Below are positions 24,102 through 26,141 of a stretch of 26,141 bases of DNA, in pieces (position 1 is the stretch's first letter; each line of letters starts with the position of its first letter). The notes beneath the pieces were generated by a model. That model did no database searches. It was given only the letters and a program-made list of their open reading frames with translations, and was not told the DNA's origin. This DNA comes from a virus: IMG/VR virus record IMGVR_UViG_3300025107_000012, positions 1 through 26,141 of that record; one strand, 5' to 3'. A program made the translations under genes and the position numbers.

Positions 24102-24332
24102 CTATCTAGCTTTAATAGTAAACTCATCTGATTCCATATTTATCTTTTCTATAGTTGTAGACTGATGATTTGGGTTATACCCAGGCTGCGGAAAAGAACC
24201 ACCATCACCTCTATAACTTCTAGACACACCTTCAAACTTTATAAATCTGTCTTTCTTATCTTCAGATAGTGGGTATCTGGTTTTATACTTTATAAAATAC
24301 GGAGTTGCAAAATCCTCTATAGCTATAGGCAT
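24102..24332 (-). CDS. Small polar protein, function unknown
   Basis: A 76-residue protein with ATG preceded by GAGGAGACATAAAA. It is polar, with aromatic and Pro/Gly-containing stretches (YFIKYKTRYPLSEDKKD, then GGSFPQPGYNPNHQS). No membrane segment, zinc cluster or catalytic motif is visible. It ends 19 nt before the HD phosphohydrolase start. The strong ribosome site and tight spacing support a real gene. Confidence 0.6.
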   Translation of the reverse strand: MPIAIEDFATPYFIKYKTRYPLSEDKKDRFIKFEGVSRSYRGDGGSFPQPGYNPNHQSTTIEKINMESDEFTIKAR

Positions 24333-24383
24333 TTTTATGTCTCCTCAAAAAAATATTTTTTTTATTTTTATAATTACTATTAC

Positions 24384-24674
24384 TTATATAGTTTTATTTT
24401 CTTCATCCAATAGTTTCTTAGCTGATAATTCACTAGCATGAGTTAATTTAGCAGCATCTATTGTTTCTTTATTAGCCGACATAAAAGACATTACGTCCAT
24501 AGCAAAATCAGTTACACTATCCCCCTGCCATTCATAATTAATGGATATGTATTCATTTTCACCTTTTTTAACACCAATAGTAGCAGCATTATATCCACTT
24601 TTGGATTTAGAAATACTAGTATACATAATCTCTGAAGCGTCAACACTTATATTTAAACCCTTTTTTTCTGCCAT
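24384..24674 (-). CDS. Small protein of unknown function, 96 residues
   Basis: The ATG start follows TGGAGG with 9 nt spacing. The product has two-part character: residues 1-50 are beta-like (NISVDASEIMYTSISKSKSG, then ATIGVKKGENEYISINYEW) and residues 53-96 are helical (VTDFAMDVMSFMSANKETI). No known motif was seen. It lies between the MazZ-like gene and the 76-residue gene in the same operon. Confidence 0.6.
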   Translation of the reverse strand: MAEKKGLNISVDASEIMYTSISKSKSGYNAATIGVKKGENEYISINYEWQGDSVTDFAMDVMSFMSANKETIDAAKLTHASELSAKKLLDEENKTI

Positions 24675-24691
24675 TTTTTCAAATCCTCCAT

Positions 24692-25009
24692 TTATTTATC
24701 TTTTATTCTATCATCATAGTCAATATTAGTTTTAGCCAAACTTAAGAGAGTAAAGCATCCCCAAGCCGCATGAGCCAGATGAGGAAGACCGCTTTCTTTA
24801 TCACTATCTTCACCCCTAAACCAAGCCCATAGATGTCTCATAATGGCACCAAATACTCTGTTCCATGATAAACCCTTTCTCCAGTTATTATCATCGTATT
24901 TTTTACTACCAAAAGTATAAACCTCTACCAACGACTCTAGCGCGTCTCCTGGAATAAGATCATATCTAAGTTTACCTTCATCATATTTTATTCCCCCTTC
25001 CTTTTCCAT
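24692..25009 (-). CDS. MazZ-like nucleotide pyrophosphohydrolase (DUF5664 type)
   Basis: The start is placed at ATG 25009, with GGAG about 10 nt upstream; an in-frame GTG 15 nt earlier has no site. The 105-residue product matches the DUF5664 (dATP/dGTP diphosphohydrolase N-terminal) signature almost throughout: KYDEGKLRYDLIPGDALE (8-25), VYTFGSKKYDDNNWRKG (30-46), RHLWAWFRGE (58-67) and ESGLPHLAHAAWG (72-84). The conserved Glu, Asp and His residues bind metal in this MazG-superfamily group. MazZ of cyanophage S-2L converts dGTP to dGMP in 2-aminoadenine synthesis, but many phages without modified DNA carry related genes. No PurZ or specialised polymerase is in this window. Confidence 0.85.
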   Translation of the reverse strand: MEKEGGIKYDEGKLRYDLIPGDALESLVEVYTFGSKKYDDNNWRKGLSWNRVFGAIMRHLWAWFRGEDSDKESGLPHLAHAAWGCFTLLSLAKTNIDYDDRIKDK

Positions 25010-25037
25010 AAAACAATACTCCACTATTTTTTAGTCT

Positions 25038-25463
25038 TTATTCAATATCTTTTAGCCAATCACTTTTGGAAACCTCAACAAGCATAGTAATATATTCTTC
25101 CATAAGAATATCTCTTTTATCCATAAGTTCTGAGATAGATAAATTATACTCATTACTATTTATAAGTCTACTTAGTACGTCGATCTTGTACCTAGTAGTT
25201 TTCAGTATATGTACAGCATCTAGTACTGAAATTTCAGACTTACCTATAACAATAGAAGTGTCCGAATTTTCTTTATCTAGCAACGCCCTATGGCTCTGAA
25301 GTTTATTATACATATCAAACAACTGGTTTATAGTGTTTGTATAAACACTAGCTTTAGTTTTAGAATCTATATCACTCATCATCAAACCTTCTAGATAACT
25401 AGTAAGCTCTGATATCTTAGTTTCTATATAGTCCTTTCTTATTAAAATTTCACCTATCAACAT
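25038..25463 (-). CDS. Helical coiled-coil protein of unknown function
   Basis: The start is placed at ATG 25463, with AGGTG about 12 nt upstream, rather than at an in-frame GTG 15 nt earlier. The 141-residue product is charged and helical throughout: DYIETKISELTSYLEGL, NTINQLFDMYNKLQSHRALL and SISELMDKRDILMEEYITML. No membrane helix, cysteine cluster or catalytic motif is seen. It overlaps the upstream zinc-ribbon gene by 7 nt. Confidence 0.65.
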   Translation of the reverse strand: MLIGEILIRKDYIETKISELTSYLEGLMMSDIDSKTKASVYTNTINQLFDMYNKLQSHRALLDKENSDTSIVIGKSEISVLDAVHILKTTRYKIDVLSRLINSNEYNLSISELMDKRDILMEEYITMLVEVSKSDWLKDIE

Positions 25464-26141
25464 ATATAAGTACCACACCTACTACAAAACTTAGCTACAG
25501 ATCTAGACCGTTTACCGCAGGTTGAACAAACTAATTTAGTATTAACCGTTACTACTTTATTAATAGTACTCTTTGTAATAAAGTCAACACCCACTAATTT
25601 TAAAGTAATTACAGTAGATTCAGACTCTAAATTACCAACAATACCAAAATCAAAAGACTGTGATACTTCAGAACCTTTAACTGTAATACCATCATTAGTT
25701 TTCGAAGCAGTTGGTGCGCTAAAACAACAAGCAGAAGCACCATTACCATATTTAGATCTATATTTTATATTAGAAACGTTATTAGGAGTACCATCAAAGG
25801 TACCATGAGTCCAATAAGGTTTGCTTATAGGTGTAAGCCTAGTCCTTGGCTCTTCAAACTTAAACTCTACTCGAACCAAACCGTCTTCTACTCTATCACC
25901 TCTATATCTAGAAATCTGTTTTGTTTTTTCAATAAACCTAAATTTATTTTTAATAGTGGTTCCTGACATAAATCCTATTAAATCAAAAGTTTCATTAGGC
26001 TCTATTATCAAAGCTTTTCCATCTAAAACAACAACGCCATCTATTTCTACAGTTACCACTGCTCTACTAGAGTTTTTATTTTTTAATAACAATGAATATT
26101 CAGAACCAAAAGGTATGGATACTATACCTCCGGCCTCTCTA
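25457..26141 (-). CDS. Beta-rich protein with C-terminal zinc ribbon, 5' end cut by window edge
   Basis: The frame is open to the edge of the window. An internal TTG at 26092 could be taken as a start but has no support, and the upstream in-frame sequence (EAGGIVSIPFGSEYSLLLKN) continues the same domain. I therefore treat the gene as truncated. The visible part has strands (VTVEIDGVVVLDGKALIIEP, later GLVRVEFKFEEP) resembling small phage proteins I have seen with a PFGSEY strand and a terminal zinc ribbon. The C-terminal 23 residues hold two CxxC pairs (CSTCGK and CSRCGTY) plus a final Cys. A zinc-stabilised adaptor or structural protein is possible; function is unknown. Confidence 0.75.
   Translation of the reverse strand, partial: REAGGIVSIPFGSEYSLLLKNKNSSRAVVTVEIDGVVVLDGKALIIEPNETFDLIGFMSGTTIKNKFRFIEKTKQISRYRGDRVEDGLVRVEFKFEEPRTRLTPISKPYWTHGTFDGTPNNVSNIKYRSKYGNGASACCFSAPTASKTNDGITVKGSEVSQSFDFGIVGNLESESTVITLKLVGVDFITKSTINKVVTVNTKLVCSTCGKRSRSVAKFCSRCGTYIC

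Noticed and set aside
23513-25009. A complete Z-genome (2-aminoadenine) system
   Set aside because: Only MazZ-like and HD-type proteins are present. PurZ and a matching polymerase are not in the window, and both families are common in phages with ordinary DNA. Kept as a finding to check, not as a call.
1-26141. CRISPR arrays, tRNA genes, integrase or attachment sites
   Set aside because: No evenly spaced short direct repeats, tRNA-like cloverleaf with a TTC arm, or recombinase-like protein was seen on either strand by reading. Small RNA genes could be missed without a covariance search.

Overview
The window looks like the packaging and head region of a tailed double-stranded DNA phage (Caudoviricetes), visibly AT-rich, with every supported gene on the minus strand. 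Transcription therefore runs from position 26141 down to 1. Recognisable landmarks in that order are a small-terminase candidate, the large terminase, portal, prohead protease, scaffold and major capsid protein. Nearly every gene has a clear Shine-Dalgarno sequence (GGAGG, AAGGAG or GGAG), and many genes overlap or lie within about 20 nt of each other. The strong Shine-Dalgarno usage argues against a Bacteroidetes-type host. A protein with a C-terminal part resembling an outer-membrane barrel hints at a Gram-negative host, but the host cannot be named from this sequence.

Layout in the direction of transcription. (1) 26141-22759 is an accessory block: a zinc-ribbon protein cut by the window edge, small unknown proteins, a MazZ-like (DUF5664-type) nucleotide pyrophosphohydrolase, an HD-domain phosphohydrolase, another zinc-ribbon protein, and a small protein with a NUMOD3-like DNA-binding motif. 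(2) 22745-19157 is packaging: a small-terminase candidate overlapping a large terminase whose Walker A motif is interrupted by a 438-residue intein with a LAGLIDADG endonuclease. (3) 19104-17417 holds a two-helix holin-like membrane protein, a protein with one membrane helix, a coiled coil and a barrel-like end, and a small beta-rich protein. (4) 17398-11227 is head morphogenesis: portal, serine-type prohead protease, small beta-rich protein, scaffold, probable decoration protein and HK97-fold major capsid protein, closed by a strong intrinsic terminator. (5) 10999-8657 holds two adjacent free-standing homing endonuclease genes, one HNH and one Vsr-like. (6) 8667-1 holds a DUF1360-like membrane protein and a run of virion structural proteins. 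It ends in a very long beta-helix protein (at least 878 residues, cut by the window edge) built from three copies of a module of about 255 residues.

The scaffold, protease, portal and capsid proteins would assemble and mature the prohead; the terminase would fill it; the downstream beta-rich proteins probably decorate the particle or form fibres. Selfish DNA is concentrated around packaging and capsid genes: an intein in the terminase ATPase site, an HNH/Vsr-like pair behind the capsid gene, and a NUMOD3-like fragment beside the small terminase. The MazZ-like and HD proteins suggest remodelling of the nucleotide pool. No tRNA, CRISPR array, integrase or replication gene was seen, and no gene-free stretch exceeds 300 bases (the longest is 227 nt, at 11000-11226).
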